From the NCBI RefSeq assembly GCF_000499845.2, contig NC_023755.2, positions 32,451,753 to 32,515,752 on the forward strand: a DNA stretch of 64,000 nt. The letters are read 5' to 3'. A program made the translations under genes and the position numbers. The notes beneath the pieces were generated by a model. That model did not search any database. It was not told where the DNA came from and worked only from the letters and a program-made list of their open reading frames with translations. This stretch comes from Phaseolus vulgaris (lineage: Eukaryota > Streptophyta > Magnoliopsida > Fabales > Fabaceae). Positions within the stretch are counted from its first letter, which is position 1. Every line of letters begins with the position of its first letter. Shown one piece after another: positions 33,901-46,921 of this stretch.

Positions 33901-35999
33901 ACATTGATGTCTTTTAACAATATTTTTTTTCGCTTTATTTCTTTTAAAATATTGGACTTATAATATCTAGTTCTTGTTCTATAAGAGAGCGCATGCTCAA
34001 TGATGAACGAGTTTGATATTTTCAGACTTTGTAGTTAATCATTCGTATTATTATATTTACCCAAAAAAGTTATTTAAATTTTCTACGAAACTTCTTAGTT
34101 GTTTTTATAGCAGATGGAGTGAGAAGAAGAAAACGATGGGACTTAAATTCATATTTGCTAGAATACAATATGTTATTTAAGAAAATTTTACTATATATTA
34201 ATGAGAATTTCAAAATTTTAATTAGAAAAAAAAAGAGAAAAGGGGTTAATTTTACTATATATTAATGAGATATTTTATTTTAGAATTACAATTTTATGTG
34301 CGGTGTCTAAATTTATCTCACTCGAGAAGGAAAAAATACGCGAAAATATAAGATAAAAATATCAAAAAAATTAAATAAAAGTGTTTAGTGTAAAAAACTA
34401 AAAATAGTATGAGTCTTATATTTGTTTTTTTTTCTCTTGTTACTTCATCAAACACGTCCCTTTTAAATTGCATCTTTTTTTTTTCTTTATCTTATTTTAT
34501 ATTCTAGATAACTATAACTGCCCAGATTGATATTAAAATATAGATTAAATTATTAATTTGATCTTTAAAATATCTTATGTTTTGATAATTTAGCTCTTAA
34601 AAAAACGTCCTATTTATTTTATTATTTATTCAATGTGTAAAATGCTCTCTAATATATAGTTAAGTCCTGTTGGACTACTTTATTATCAAAATATACTTTT
34701 TACGAGAAAAAAATATTTCATTATTAAGCTATAATATTTAGGATTAAGTATGGCTAAATTAACCTTACTTCACGCATTTAGTCTTTATTTAAATTAGATG
34801 ACAGAAAACGAGAAAGTAAAAAAAAAAGAAATAAAGAAAAAGAAAATAGAAATGAAAGAAAAAACTATTTAAATTAAATAAAAATAGTGAAAAATAATAA
34901 TAAAATAGTTAAATTTATTTTTTATTAGGAATTTAATTTAATTTTTAATTATAAAAATAGAAAATATAAACATTAATAAAATATCTACTGCATATTTAAT
35001 TATATAAAAAAATATTTCATTATGCAGAAAAATACCACATAATTGATTGCAGGTGTTTCTCTTATATGGAAAACGTAACTCCTCTCTTTTTCTCTTAAAT
35101 CAATCACACTTTTCATATCTTTGAAAATAAATAAATAATCACATCTTACTCTTTTCTGCAACTTTCTCTACCTATCTATTAAGGAAGAAGTTGTTAATTC
35201 ACTGAATTCCTGCTATATCATAACAAACAAGTTGCCAATTTACCAAAAATCAAATAAATGTGCTTATTAGAAAATCATTAGACGGTCAAAGTTATGGGAA
35301 CAAGAAATCCTAGTGTTTGCCCCCAGAAGGTGGTGTGCCCTTGCTTCATAGATTGATTGATGTTAGTCAACATTATCTGCTTTCATTATTAGGGTAGGGA
35401 CCCAGGTCTCTTCATACTTCCAACTTCCATCACAAGCCAACTGCATATTTAAGATCTTCATCTTTTTCTTCTTACTTTCTCTTTTTACATCTCTTAAAAT
35501 TAACCATATCCAAAAAATAATATTGATACATACACACTGCAATACTGCAAAATGGTGCTGGATATTTAATATAACAAGAAAAAAGTGCATAGCATGATGG
35601 CATACAAACTACAAATGAAGTAATAATAGTATAAATCCATCCTTGGAGCTGAAAAACATAGCTCATAACGGATGGAACAACCGAGAAGGAAATCACAAAA
35701 CCGTCTCCTTCTCTCGTGAATACCAACTACCTTTGCTACATTCAATACTAAATAATTATAGTGCAGAAAGAGTGAAGTAAAAACCTTAAAAGAAGGTTGA
35801 AAAACAGAACACAGTGAGGATGCTGAAAGGCCCGGAAATACAATGAGCCTTAGTACAGCAGAGATATCCTGAGAATGAATATTGTATTGGTTCACAGGTT
35901 GTGGTAAAAATATCAGCAACCAGTGAGAAGAAGTAAGTGAGAAATCATCAAAGTGTCCTATGCTGTATAATGGATAACTTGGAGAAGAAAATTAAGTTG
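30951..35999. other. Intergenic, no gene recognised
   Basis: This is AT-rich DNA without a supported exon. It includes a degenerate TRIM relic (listed separately). Minus-strand open frames at 35363-35919 follow the ERF stop codon, have no domain, and are probably its 3' untranslated region and downstream DNA. Confidence 0.5.
31165..31275 (-). repeat. Degenerate TRIM LTR relic, minus strand
   Basis: Read on the minus strand the order of blocks (TAGATATAAAAATATTTCATA, CATTATCTTATAAGTTGG, TTTGTAAAGTTGAACTAGAC, TTAAGTCC) follows the TRIM LTR at 3870-3989 with many changes. Weaker pieces of similar sequence occur near 33070-33130 and 40640-40690. Confidence 0.5.
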
Positions 36000-36005
36000 A
36001 ATCAA

Positions 36006-37229
36006 TCAATCCTGATCCTTCCATAAGTAACCTGGTCCCATGTTATGTTCATGTCTCTGAGCATCATTGATCTCCTGCTGATTGGAATTTGAAAAAGGAA
36101 CGTGAGATTGGTAAAGAAGATTATTGGTGGAATCCAAATCATCCCACACAGGGCTACCAGGTCCCCAAGCTGCAGGAATAGCATTGAACCATGCAGACAT
36201 TTCTCCCCAAACAAGCTCCTGAGAAACCCCTTCACCTCCTTCTGCAGCAGCAGCATGAACCTCATCAGTGGCGTCACTCGATCCAATTCCCGAGTCATTC
36301 TCATTAGACTCTTCTCTTGGCATGTCACGACCTACAGGAACAGGTTCAAGTTCAGGCTGGTTTTGAGCAGGTGAAGAAGGTTCTTCTTCAACTTGTTTGT
36401 TTTTGTCCTTGTTGAGGAACAGTTCGGGGAAATTGAGCCTGGCATTTTCTCCTCGGAGTTTGAAGGCTTCGCGGTCGTAGGCCATGGCGGCGTCCTCCGC
36501 CGTGTCGAATGTACCTAGCCAGAGACGCGTTCTGTTTCGAGGAAGACGAATTTCAGCGACCCATTTTCCCCAATGGCGTTGCCTCACTCCTCTGTAGAGC
36601 TTGGTGGCGTTTAGGGGCTGCGTTGGAGGCCTAAACAACGGCCTTCCATCTGGCCCCAAGTGGGTTAACATTCCTCTGGGACTTAGATGCAGAGCGTCGC
36701 TCCAATACTGAAGAAGTTGCTGCGGATGCTGTTGATGATGGTGGTAGTGTGGAAGAGAAGAATCTCTGGCCATGATTGGTGGAAAGGGAAGGTTTTGTTG
36801 TTGGGAATCGAATGATATCATCTGTTGTTGCTGGTTTTGGAAAGAGGGGTGAGGGAAAGGTGAATTTGTGGCGCCGAATTGGTGAGGGAATTGCATTGGG
36901 TGTTGGGAACCGTTGAAGGCGAAAGGGAACACGATTCTCGAAGAGGATGAAGGAGGGGTAGAGAGAGGAGAAGGTTGAAAAGGGGCAGAAGAAGAAGAAG
37001 AGGAGGAAGATTGGTTTGTGTTATGGCGATCGGGGCTGCGGATTTTCTTCAGAGGTCTATTGTGTGAAATGGAAGTATCATCAAAAACTGGCTTCCATTG
37101 ACGCCTCTGAGTGGTTGAACCCATGCCCTTTCCCTTTTCAACCTCCCAATCTTTGCCTTCACTTCCCTTCTGGGAACAATTGTTAGTTTCATCTCCCATA
37201 TCGAATTTCCCAGTGTTCGCTGCAGCCAT
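36006..37229 (-). CDS. AP2/ERF transcription factor, DREB A-6 / ERF group I (ERF053/ERF054-like)
   Basis: An intact single-exon frame of 407 codons from ATG at 37229. The one AP2/ERF DNA-binding domain is at residues 211-268: [32 protein letters not shown] and [13 protein letters not shown]. The valine at the DREB V14 position is kept and the position-19 residue is leucine, as in A-6 proteins. Other group-typical blocks are [10 protein letters not shown] (42-51) and [20 protein letters not shown] (182-201, just before AP2). The rest is low-complexity: an eight-serine run (74-81), glutamine/histidine stretches (130-171) and an acidic, tryptophan-bearing C-terminus (337-366, [15 protein letters not shown]) that may be an activation region. 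The product should be nuclear and bind GCC or DRE elements. Relatives act in stress responses or wound-induced reprogramming; which applies here is not readable from sequence. Confidence 0.95.
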   Translation of the reverse strand: MAAANTGKFDMGDETNNCSQKGSEGKDWEVEKGKGMGSTTQRRQWKPVFDDTSISHNRPLKKIRSPDRHNTNQSSSSSSSSAPFQPSPLSTPPSSSSRIVFPFAFNGSQHPMQFPHQFGATNSPFPHPSFQNQQQQMISFDSQQQNLPFPPIMARDSSLPHYHHHQQHPQQLLQYWSDALHLSPRGMLTHLGPDGRPLFRPPTQPLNATKLYRGVRQRHWGKWVAEIRLPRNRTRLWLGTFDTAEDAAMAYDREAFKLRGENARLNFPELFLNKDKNKQVEEEPSSPAQNQPELEPVPVGRDMPREESNENDSGIGSSDATDEVHAAAAEGGEGVSQELVWGEMSAWFNAIPAAWGPGSPVWDDLDSTNNLLYQSHVPFSNSNQQEINDAQRHEHNMGPGYLWKDQD

Positions 37230-37397
37230 GAGTGTTTATAAATACACAACACTGCTCGCTCTCTCAAAACTAAAGCTTGTTTTGAGGAAGTTAATACGAG
37301 ATGGGCGCTGTCAGAAAAGAAAGATTCGAATCAGACTGATCAAAGTTCAGGTGTTAGAAAAGAAAGACCGAGTTTCAGAATCTGGGTTTGTTCTGTT

Positions 37398-37460
37398 CTA
37401 ACACTGATAAAATAAAAAACAGAATCGGATGCGAAAGTTATTTCCTTTAGAGCTACCCAT
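37398..37460 (-). other. Upstream ORF (20 codons) in the ERF leader
   Basis: If transcription starts below the TATA box at 37632-37637, the leader is about 375 nt. It contains one ATG (37460) that opens a 20-codon frame beginning MGSSKGNNF and ending at TAG, 168 nt before the ERF start. The frame is short, closed and non-overlapping, so it would allow reinitiation but could reduce translation. Whether the transcript includes it depends on the true start site. Confidence 0.5.
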
Positions 37461-37631
37461 ATGCAATCTGGAGTGTGTAAAGAACAAAATCAAAGAAGAG
37501 AGAGCGAGCAGGGATGAACGGTGTGTAGATGAGTTTTTTATGTGGCAATTTGGGAGATGAGAAAGAGAAAGTGGGATGTTGAAAGCAGGGGAGATTGTGT
37601 TGTGAGGGAAAAAAGAGTGTTGGGAGAGAGG

Positions 37632-37637
37632 TTTATA
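37632..37637 (-). promoter_or_regulatory. TATA box of the ERF gene
   Basis: TATAAA on the minus strand within TCATATAAACC, about 395 bp upstream of the start codon. It is followed by CT-rich sequence (TCTCTCCCAACACTC) typical of plant transcription starts. Confidence 0.55.
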
Positions 37638-38499
37638 TGAGAGGCAGAAAGAGGTTTAAATTGAACTTTTATTTTAAGAAAAAATGATAGTAGATGGGTT
37701 GGCTAGAGTGGAGCCCACACGCTTGTGTCTTTGCTTCAACACCAATCTCTTTCTTTAGTTTCATTCTCGACCACCTTCGGTCACCTTTCACTCACGCACT
37801 CTAAGATTAATGTATGTAAGTTCAGCTTTCCACATGTTGCAACAAACCACCTTCGAACCCAAACAGTTACATAACTGTGCTGTTGTCCATGTGTTCGGAT
37901 TCGATTGGTGGGATCATCATTGCTGAGATATTTCTTCTATACAAATTCCATTCCTAATCTACTTTTATTATATCTATTTTTTCACTACAAAGATGAAAAA
38001 TAAAATAAATTTGTGAGACAAGATTCATGACTTGATTAAAAAAGCTCTTGCAGATTGTTCTGTTGTGAAGGTGATGATGATTCATGCACTTAGAGGAAAA
38101 AGATAAAAAAGCTAAAAGATATTTTGGGCAGGAGATATTTATGCTTTCAAATAAAGTATACTATGTGCTGAAGTATTTTTCAATTTCAGCAGCCCAAGGC
38201 TCGTCTAGCACACCAACAAAAAACTTATTCTGGACTCATGGTTTGTTCCAAGACCAAATATAGAATAACTAATAGCTCTTACCCAATTCTATTAAACTAA
38301 TTCATGCCTTGTTTTAAAATAGAATAATATATTATCACACTACCAATTTTTTTTTTATAAAAAGCTTTCATGTTAGGCATCACTATGCTACTTGACATCT
38401 CAACTAGGCTGACACCTCAAGTAACAACAATCATTTGTCATCACATGAAAAAATATTACTAAAAAAAAATACAAAAATATGGGGGACTAGACAAAAACT

Positions 38500-38840
38500 C
38501 ATATGTTAACAAAAACGATACATAGTAGACTATACCTATTAATAAAGAATTCTAAGAACAGACTACATGGAAGTCTATTATACTAATGAAAGGATTCTCT
38601 ATGAATAAATCATAAATTAGCCAACTTATCAGCACACGCATTCCCTTCACGAAAAATATGAATAATCCTAAACTTGATTTTTCCACAGTAATTAAGACAA
38701 GTATTCAATCAATTACGAAGCATCCAAGGAGCATTTGTCCTAGCAGTAAACGCAGCACAAACCAAGACAAAGTCACATTCCAGCCAAACATTAGTAAGAC
38801 CCAACTTTTGAGTTTCCTCCAAAGCACAAACCAGTTTTTC
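38500..38840 (-). pseudogene. LINE-type RNase H relic
   Basis: On the minus strand, from about 38832, the translation reads ALEETQKLGLTNVWLECD, FVLVCAAFTARTNAPWMLRN, NTCLNYCGKIKFRIIHIFRE, GNACADKLANL, then a stop, then FIHRESF. This is the plant RNase H-like domain found at the end of LINE retrotransposon polyproteins, including the C-D and E-GN-AD blocks. The homology continues with stops to about 38500. No RT domain adjoins it, so it is a truncated 3' fragment. Confidence 0.8.
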
Positions 38841-39395
38841 ATATCTCACTTTTTTTTAACCTTAAGCGTTGAGATAATATCATTATAGTTAATCACCATC
38901 ACTAATATATTGTTTGTTTTAAAACTTGAAAATATCTCAATCAAATTTTACTATAAATCATTAGAATTTCATTTTGAGACGACTGATTTTAAATTCGTTG
39001 AGATAACATTATTAGAATCATCACAAACTTAGAACTCCTCGAACTTCGATTCGTAAAATCTCCATTCAATTTTTTCACAAAATGATTATAATGTTCCGAC
39101 CTCCTTAAATCTATTGAGATATTATTCTTAGGATCATCACATCTGAAATAGTGTTCATTTTGAATCTTAGAACTTCATCACAATTTTATTCCTAAAAATC
39201 ATCTCAAAAAATTAAGAGAAAAATATATATTTACATGTTTCTTTTGCTTCAACTTCTAAAAGTGTCAGGATAATAGTAAGTTATATCAAGAGATGAGTTC
39301 GTAAGTTATCTCAAGGGATGTGTTGCAATGACAGTCTCTTCTTATATAGTGTTTAGCACGTGAAAGTGGGGTGTTAGAAATTTCATTTAGCTTGG

Positions 39396-39438
<43 letters not shown>

Positions 39439-42400
39439 TTGTTTGTCGAAAAATTGGGTCGGATAAAGGTCTAAATTATTTTTATTAGGTCGGATTGTGC
39501 TTGATTACTTTGGAACATGTGCAGGCAGTGGTCAGTTTTGTGTTGTGCCTTTTAACAAAAATGATCAACCATGAACTTTTGTTACACTCATTGAAGCCTG
39601 TGATCGAGGTTGCTCTAACCTTGAACAACCGTGGGCGGTTATACATCATAGTGTTATGTTTCTAATGTGAAACAAAAATATTATTTACGTGCTCCATTCA
39701 TCTTTGTAAAGAACAAAAAGTAAACATCTTCTTTTTCTCATAAATCAAAACTATGTAGATGACAATGCAAGAAAAGAAATATTATACATATACGAAAAGC
39801 TTGCTAGATTTTGAAACTAGTTCCTTTTTAAAGTTTAATTAAGTCACAGATTCAGCTTGCTTCAACTATGTTTATTACCATTAATTATCTCCATCCATTT
39901 TTGTCCCTTTTTTCTAATTATATTTGTTTTTTACAAATTTAAAGTATTGTTCATTAGTTTTTTTTCTACCCCCACTCATATTTAACAATTATGACTGCAG
40001 TAACTTCTCACAAGAACTAAAATAAATATTTTAATCCAAATACAATAATAATTTGTATTTATTAAATACTCTTTAATGTGTATATTAATCTTAAACATTA
40101 GTAGATGTAAAAAGCGATAATTTACTAATGGAATTGGTACGATGATGGAAATTATCGTAACGATTCTTTTGACCTGTGACGAATTTCTTAATTTGTAAAA
40201 AATATTTCACATATTTTTAAAACAATTGTTTTTAATTTGTACATAAATTAATTTTAATTTATATAGATTTTTTTTTATATTTTAGAATAATGCATAGTAA
40301 TACTTAATCATTATGCTAACCAAATTGTTAATATTAAAAATGCTTAAAATGGATTGCACAATTATACAATTTAAATTTGGAATGAGGTAGATTTAACATT
40401 CAAACTTTTCTTTCATCAAACTTTATTGAATAGATACAAACCTCAAAGGATACCAAGAACATGGTGAGTAATGCATATTTGTATTTTAGTTAAACATAAA
40501 TGAATTTTTTTCAAAAACAACAATGTTATTATTTTTTTAAAAATATTAAGTTATGTGAAATGTCGGTCCGATAATTTCATAAATCCAATAATTTTTTATT
40601 ATAATAAACTTTAAATAATTCTAATACTATATTGAAAAGTTAATTTTAAACTACATTCAATTTTACAAAAACTAACTTATAAAATATTATAATTTTTTTA
40701 TAACTTATTTATTAATGTTATATATTTATCTCTAACATCTTCAACCTAAAATGATTTTAGTTATTTTTTAAAAAAAATGGAGATACATTTTATGTGAAGG
40801 GAAATACAAATATGGTCATAGTTATTACGTGAAATTCTTATAGGTAAAACTCCTCACCATCACCGTTATTGGAAATCTCTCCACAACGAGAATGCTCATG
40901 AACTCCTCTTAATTTCACTACATTTTTTATATTGTAAAGTATATGGGTTCACTCTAAACATGTTCAGACAATCTTCAAAAAGAAATTAAGAATGTGTGTA
41001 CTGAGAAGGTAAGAAAAAGGAGAAAGCAAAACCTATATTTAACTCTTTATTCTTATCCTTCATTGCCATTAGAAATTTTCACATTTTTGTACAATTTTTA
41101 ATGTGATTTTTCTATAAAATGCACAAGAAATGAGTTCTTTTACAAAATATTTATAAAAAAATATCATAAAATATGAAGAATTTTAATGATCAACCTGTTT
41201 TACTAACATTTTTTATTATTACTCTGGTAATAACATCACAAAGTTAAGCTATTAAAGAGTAATACTAATTTAAAATCCTTAAACTATTGAGTGTGAAGTC
41301 ATGACCAATTAAATTAGGCTAATTATACATCATGTTTTAGTAAGTGAGCTTAATTATTATGTTTCATTTATAATTTCTATTTTAGAGATTTTTGTATTTG
41401 TAATAAAATTTTAACAAATAAAATGAAAACCTAATTAATTACCCGAATCACGTTAAATCTTATGTTGTTTATTTTTTACAGTTGATTCGTGATTATGTGT
41501 GTTGTTTATGTGTGTTGTTTGTGCGTACAATTTTTTCTATCATAAACTATCATGTACTATCATGTTTTAAAACCAAAATTGGTTTAGAAGCAATTGGTAC
41601 TAACCCGCGTGCGTTTTGTGTGAAAAAGAATTGAATTAAAGTGAGGTGTTCTTGACATGCAGCTATAGGGTGAGATGAATATGTTGCATAAATTTAGTGA
41701 AGAGAGTAACGTTGCGTTGCATGTGGGTAAAGAAAACCAAAGGTGAGTGAAGCAGAGGAAATTTGTGTGAGGTACAGGATCCACGTATTGCTCCCCTCAC
41801 TTTCACTTTCACTTTCGGTGGAACATTGCAAAGGATTCAAACATTGAAACCACTCCTTCATATGCTTGTCGTTACAAAGTCAACACCATAACATTATTTT
41901 TTTTCATAGGTCGGTGAGATCGGCACGTGTCGGTGGTCCATTATAATCTTCCATCATTTTGTTCTCCTACTATAATACTATTTCTCACCTGTTTTCATTC
42001 TTTTAATATTATTATTACTATTATTATTCTTTTTCTTTTCGCTCAATCTCATATCACACCAAAATATCAAACCCAACACCTTTTCCTAACATACATCACA
42101 AACGATGAGATGAATATTTTAATAATGTTTTATTTATTTAGCTTCTAACATTGTTTTATTTATTAGAATAATGTTTTATTAAGGTCAAACTAATCAGTTG
42201 CTTCTTAAATTATTTCAGAATAATTAAAAATAAATTTATGAGTACCCGTCATTAGCCAACCGAACTCAATTTAAAACAAAAACTTCAAAGCTTACATTTC
42301 TTCTAAAATAAATTTCATTAACAGTTAAGCAATTTAGGTATCCAACTTTGGAAGCAAATGTGTTGCATTAGCTACATGATTTCATTATTTTCAACTAAAA

Positions 42401-43504
42401 TGTTGAAATAGATTTGACTTTATCTCAAATCTTCCATTGTTTTCTACACAGATTCATAATTTCATATATACAAAAGTTCAATCACATAACTGCTAGTTTT
42501 TTTTTCAGATTTAAATGAAAACTAAGGAAATTTTGAAAAGGCAACGTATCAGAGATTCCAATATATGAAACAAAGGTTGATGGAAATATCAACATCATGC
42601 AGCAATATAAGAAAATTTCTTTGGATTTTAACACGTGGCTCCATTTCCTGTGGGATGAATTCAAGAAAATATCTATGTGGAAACATGAAAGATGCCTTTT
42701 CCATCCTTTTTTATATCAGTACCACTGAAGGAATAATGAGAACATTTTTTGGGGTCTTCTTCTTTGACCAGTAACACAGAATAATTCAAAATTCACCCAC
42801 TTCTCTGTCTTGGTACGATGAATGTTTTGAGAATTTAGGCACTTTTGTTTTTATATGTTTAACACTCGCAAATGGGAAATGTGAAGTGTCTTCTCATACA
42901 TTATACTCATACATTATATATCAAATATTATAGTTACTCAAAATTTTGAATTTGTAATATATTATCAGTATATATACTTTTAAAATATATTGTAAAAATA
43001 AATAACTTAACAGTTTTAATTTTAATCATATGGATTCCACCTGAACAAAATCTACTTAAAGATATTGTTCGCATCTTCATTAAAATAAAATATAATGATT
43101 AACGGATTAAAAATGTTTATTGATAAACTTTAATTGAAATACATAAAGGAAGACTGATTTATTGCTTTTCAACAATAATTTTGTTTGTTGTTTAAAACTT
43201 TAAATATGAATTAGTTAGGTAGCCAAAGCAAGACTACAACTTATTTCGATATATAATTAATAAGTTTCAGAAGCTTCCAAAATATGAGACACGTGTGATA
43301 TGGGTTTAATTCAACAAACAATCATAAATAAATAAAAATATGAAAAAAATAAAATACTTTTTCTGTTAATTAATTTATAAATAAAAATTCATTTAAACTT
43401 TTTAAATTCTTATTTATATATATAAGTTAATTTTATTTTATGAAGAAATTTCTTTATTTTTTTTCTTTATCAACTTTTCTAAATACTCTCTCCTTCATAT
43501 CTTA

Positions 43505-43562
<58 letters not shown>

Positions 43563-43600
43563 CCATATTATGAATCATTTATGGTAAGAAGTTTTTGGGA
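38841..43600. other. Intergenic, AT-rich, no gene recognised
   Basis: No exon with a recognisable domain. Simple repeats include an (AT)n run at about 39398-39432 and a (TA)n run at about 43508-43554. At 41914-41922 a CACGTGTC ABRE-like core is present, but no gene starts nearby on present evidence. Confidence 0.5.
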
Positions 43601-43609
43601 CTCCAGTAT

Positions 43610-43750
43610 AATTGAAAATTTTACATTGACTAAAAATAAAAAATATTTCATAACATATAAAATATATAAATTTTATGGATCAATTTTATAAGATTGAGTT
43701 AAATTTAAAATTTATTTTTTAATATAGTATCAGAAATCTATCCTAATAAA
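43610..43750 (+). repeat. Degenerate TRIM LTR with primer-site remnant
   Basis: The blocks ACATTGACTA, ATATTTCATAACATATAAA and TAAGATTGAGTTAAATTTAAA, then TTTAATATAGTATCAGAAATC, follow the TRIM LTR and its TGGTATCAGAGCC primer site in order. It is heavily mutated. Confidence 0.6.
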
Positions 43751-44591
43751 AATATATTCTAACTTATATTATGTAACTTGTTATTCATAAATAATATGTG
43801 ATAAGAACACCAAGTTTGTGTATGTTAGATTAAAAATATCTTTTATATATTGTTAGTTATCATGTTATAAATATCTGGGTAAAGATGGAATATTATAATG
43901 AGTTTCTATAAGGGTAGCTGGAGAAACAGCAGAGTGGACTTTTGTTTGAGGTATTGGAAGTTGCATCCTACTTCGTTGAAGCATTTGAATGTTGGAGAAA
44001 GTCATCGCCACTAGTGCCATTACATACAATACCAAAATCATGTTGAAGCCAAGTCAACTCGTTTATGGATTGGAAGTGCTCCAAACATGGCGCATATAGA
44101 AAATATAAAAATAAATGAAAAAATAATATTAAGTTTAGTTGATTATGTTATATAATTAAAAAGTACAATATTCTACATTAATTTATCACAAATATTTAAA
44201 AGTATCCATCTACTTCACATTTCGGCGCCTTTCTTTTTGCTATGTTATTGTTTATCATGTAATATAAGTATTGAATGGCTGGCACTAACAGACAGAAACA
44301 CATAGAAAATGGGCCATTTTGGAGCACCATTCTTCTCTCTATAAAATTATAGTCAGGACCTTGCCATTGACAAATTAAAGATTATCTCATTTTGACTAAT
44401 GCAACTCCAGCATGGGTGGAGGTTGAAGGGAATGGATAATATTAATAAACTAATTTCTCTCATTAATTACTTATAATGAGTAAAGCAAGGGAGTGATCTA
44501 AAACTTGGCTATTGCAACTAGGTGTTCATTTCTCAATGGCATATAAGATATATATTTATTATTAAAAATAATGTGGATTAGAAATAAAAAT

Positions 44592-45066
44592 TGTTCCTGA
44601 TATGGAGATTGACCTAAAGAACTATTGAAGGTTTTGTTTTCTTTCTTCCTTCAGACAGGTTGATGAGGCTTCGTTGTGATCCTTCTGGTCTTCACACTAC
44701 TCCTTCGACTTTCAGTCTCGGGTGAATGTCAAATGGGGGAGGTACCTGCAGGAAGCACTCTGACGCTCAAGTCAGTAAAGAGGGTATTCGACACTCTAGT
44801 GTGTACAATAATAATGACGTACCTTTCTTCTTAGAATGTGCGCTATTTATATTATTTTAATGGGCTTACCTTATTGGACCCAATTAGTTGAATGAATCAC
44901 ACTTATGGTTGTATTACTTAATTCTTAATGGTAGTTTAGCTTCACTTACTTTGGTTTGAGCGTTAATGGTTAAATGTGTTAGTCGGCCAAACCGTCCGTG
45001 GGTCTCGGTCAGCTCGGTCAGAGAGACTGAGTCTCGGTCATCTCGATCTCGTCCCATATCAGTACA
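44592..45066 (-). repeat. Solo LTR, 475 bp, with perfect target duplication
   Basis: The plus strand runs TGTTCCTGATATGG...CCATATCAGTACA, so TG...CA with extended inverted ends. It is flanked by AAAAT on both sides (44587-44591 and 45067-45071). On the minus strand GACTTGAGCGTCAGAGTGCT lies toward the 3' end, matching the Tat/Ogre-like solo LTRs at 26333 and 28157 and giving the orientation. The flanking sequence rejoins as a TRIM LTR relic (GATTAGAAATAAAAATATTT, then TATATATAAGTGAGTATAA), so the LTR landed in an older TRIM. Confidence 0.85.
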
Positions 45067-46489
45067 AAAATATTTCATTATATATATAAGTGAGTATAAT
45101 TCGATTTTATAAAATTAAATTATGTTTAAAATTTTATTTTTAATATAATGTGAAAATCATTTAAAGTCTATTATTATAAGAGTTGAGATAAATTTAAAAT
45201 CTATTTTCTAATAATTATTTTGAATAACTAACATTAGTGTAAAATACTATTACTACAAAATACTATTAATTGACTATTATAATTTTGGAAGTTTGTCTAT
45301 GTTGAGATGATAACCAATATAATTGGATGAAGCATAGCATATACGTGCGTGTATATCAAAAGCATTGACACAATAATCATTGCTGCCCCATTAATTTAGG
45401 TATAATAGTCCCAATATCTATTGCTTTCCACTCTCAAGGGATATATTGGCACTCATAATTAGACACCCTCTAATGGTGGTCCACTGAATAATTACAAGGA
45501 TTTTAAATAGAAAGATTAGTAATTTTAATACAAAAATAAAATAAAAAAAGTTCAATTTTTCGTTAGGTTAGAATATATAATACTATAATCATATATGGAT
45601 AAGTAAAGGTACAATTCCTCTGGTCTACTCAATGATTTCATATTCGAATCCTATATAAAACTACATAAATACTTGAAAGAACTTTGCACCCACTCTGTCT
45701 TTATCCAGTTCTAACATGATTACCTCAAGTAGAGATACCTATGATTTATATACAAAAAATATTTTAATTGTAGTAAAACTTATTCTTAAATAGTGAAATC
45801 AACTTCAATACTTAATGGAAAAGCTTCCTATCCAAAAAATACTACTAAATAGTACAATGATTCGTTCTTCAAGTCAACATTTTCATAAGTTTTCTTATTT
45901 GTTGACAAAATATAATTAGCACCATAAATGTCAAGGCTATAAAATATGTCATCTTAAGACTATAAGATATGTTCGGGACATTAGAAGCTAATACAAGAAA
46001 TGCTGTACTATAATAATAAAACAACACTAAAAAACGTACACCAAAAAGCAAAGAAAAAGATCACATAATATCAATCACACAGCCTAACACTCCCTGTTAC
46101 CCAAAAAAAAAGAAAAAGTGATACAATTCTAGTTTGTATAGTTATGAGTATTTTGGGGTGTAAAATTTGGTGAGATTGGGTGGCTAAAATGAGTGAAAGA
46201 AATTGTGAAGTATTGGTGTATGGAGAATGATAATGAAGTTTAAGAGAGGTTATGTCAACTCCTAATAGGTTTCATCTCTCTCACTCTCATGTATTTTGAT
46301 TAGCATTGATTAACATGTTAATATTAAGTTCTTTGATTGAAATTGATGTCCGTATAAAATTCATTTATATCAATCTCTCGCATATAAAATTAGTAAAAAT
46401 GTTTCTTAAATATTGATCTCTCGCATTCTTATAAAAACAACTTAGAGTCTCGTTCAGACGTTAATAACAGTTAACATTTCAAGTCTATT
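45067..46489. other. Intergenic, no gene recognised
   Basis: The first 80 bp complete the TRIM relic interrupted by the solo LTR. The rest is AT-rich, with no recognisable exon. Confidence 0.5.
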
Positions 46490-46921
46490 TCTAGCACCCA
46501 AATATGTTAAGAATTATTGTTTAGGTCAGAACCCTAAAAATACCTTTTAGTCAAATTTAAGATTCTAGATCCAAGAGTGAGAAACATAACAATAATACCA
46601 ATAATCAACCAAGAACAAAATATTATATCATATTTAAATATCACCTCAATACATAAGAGCTCGAACAGATTACTCCCAATCCCAAAGGAATGATAGAATT
46701 AGCCACACATACTTCTAGCACCTTCCAATCTCCCAATTGGTTACAAATCACTCAATGGTGTTTTCCTCTCAATTTGACATACTAGGGTTGAGTATCTAGC
46801 CCCTTATTTAACCTAATTTTCTAGGGTTATGTGACTTCCTGCATCGCACTGATGAACTTCTTGATAAAACATAAAAATAGCCCAATTTGTCTAACGCATT
46901 CTCGCTTGAGCGAGGAATTCC
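46490..46921 (-). repeat. Older LTR, first part (split by the Athila-like element)
   Basis: Read on the minus strand, 54433-54118 followed directly by 46921-46490 forms one continuous block, joined at the shared ATTCC. It begins near TGAGTATTAATGG, includes CATTTTATTCCCAAATTTAG and the palindrome CCTCGCTCAAGCGAG at the join, and ends near CTTAACA. This has the look of an LTR of about 740 bp. Its own internal region and partner LTR are not seen. The minus-strand join is supported by the 5-bp duplication of the inserted element. Confidence 0.5.

Noticed and set aside
35363..35919. Overlapping minus-strand ORFs after the ERF stop
   Set aside because: No domain; best explained as 3' untranslated or downstream DNA.
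36102..36374. 90-codon plus-strand frame within the ERF gene
   Set aside because: Antisense shadow of the ERF coding sequence.
37049..37267. Overlapping upstream frame across the ERF start
   Set aside because: It begins with TTG (37267), not ATG, so it is not a credible uORF.
43440..43691. 83-codon frame over the (TA)n tract
   Set aside because: Alternating isoleucine/tyrosine run from a microsatellite, not a protein.
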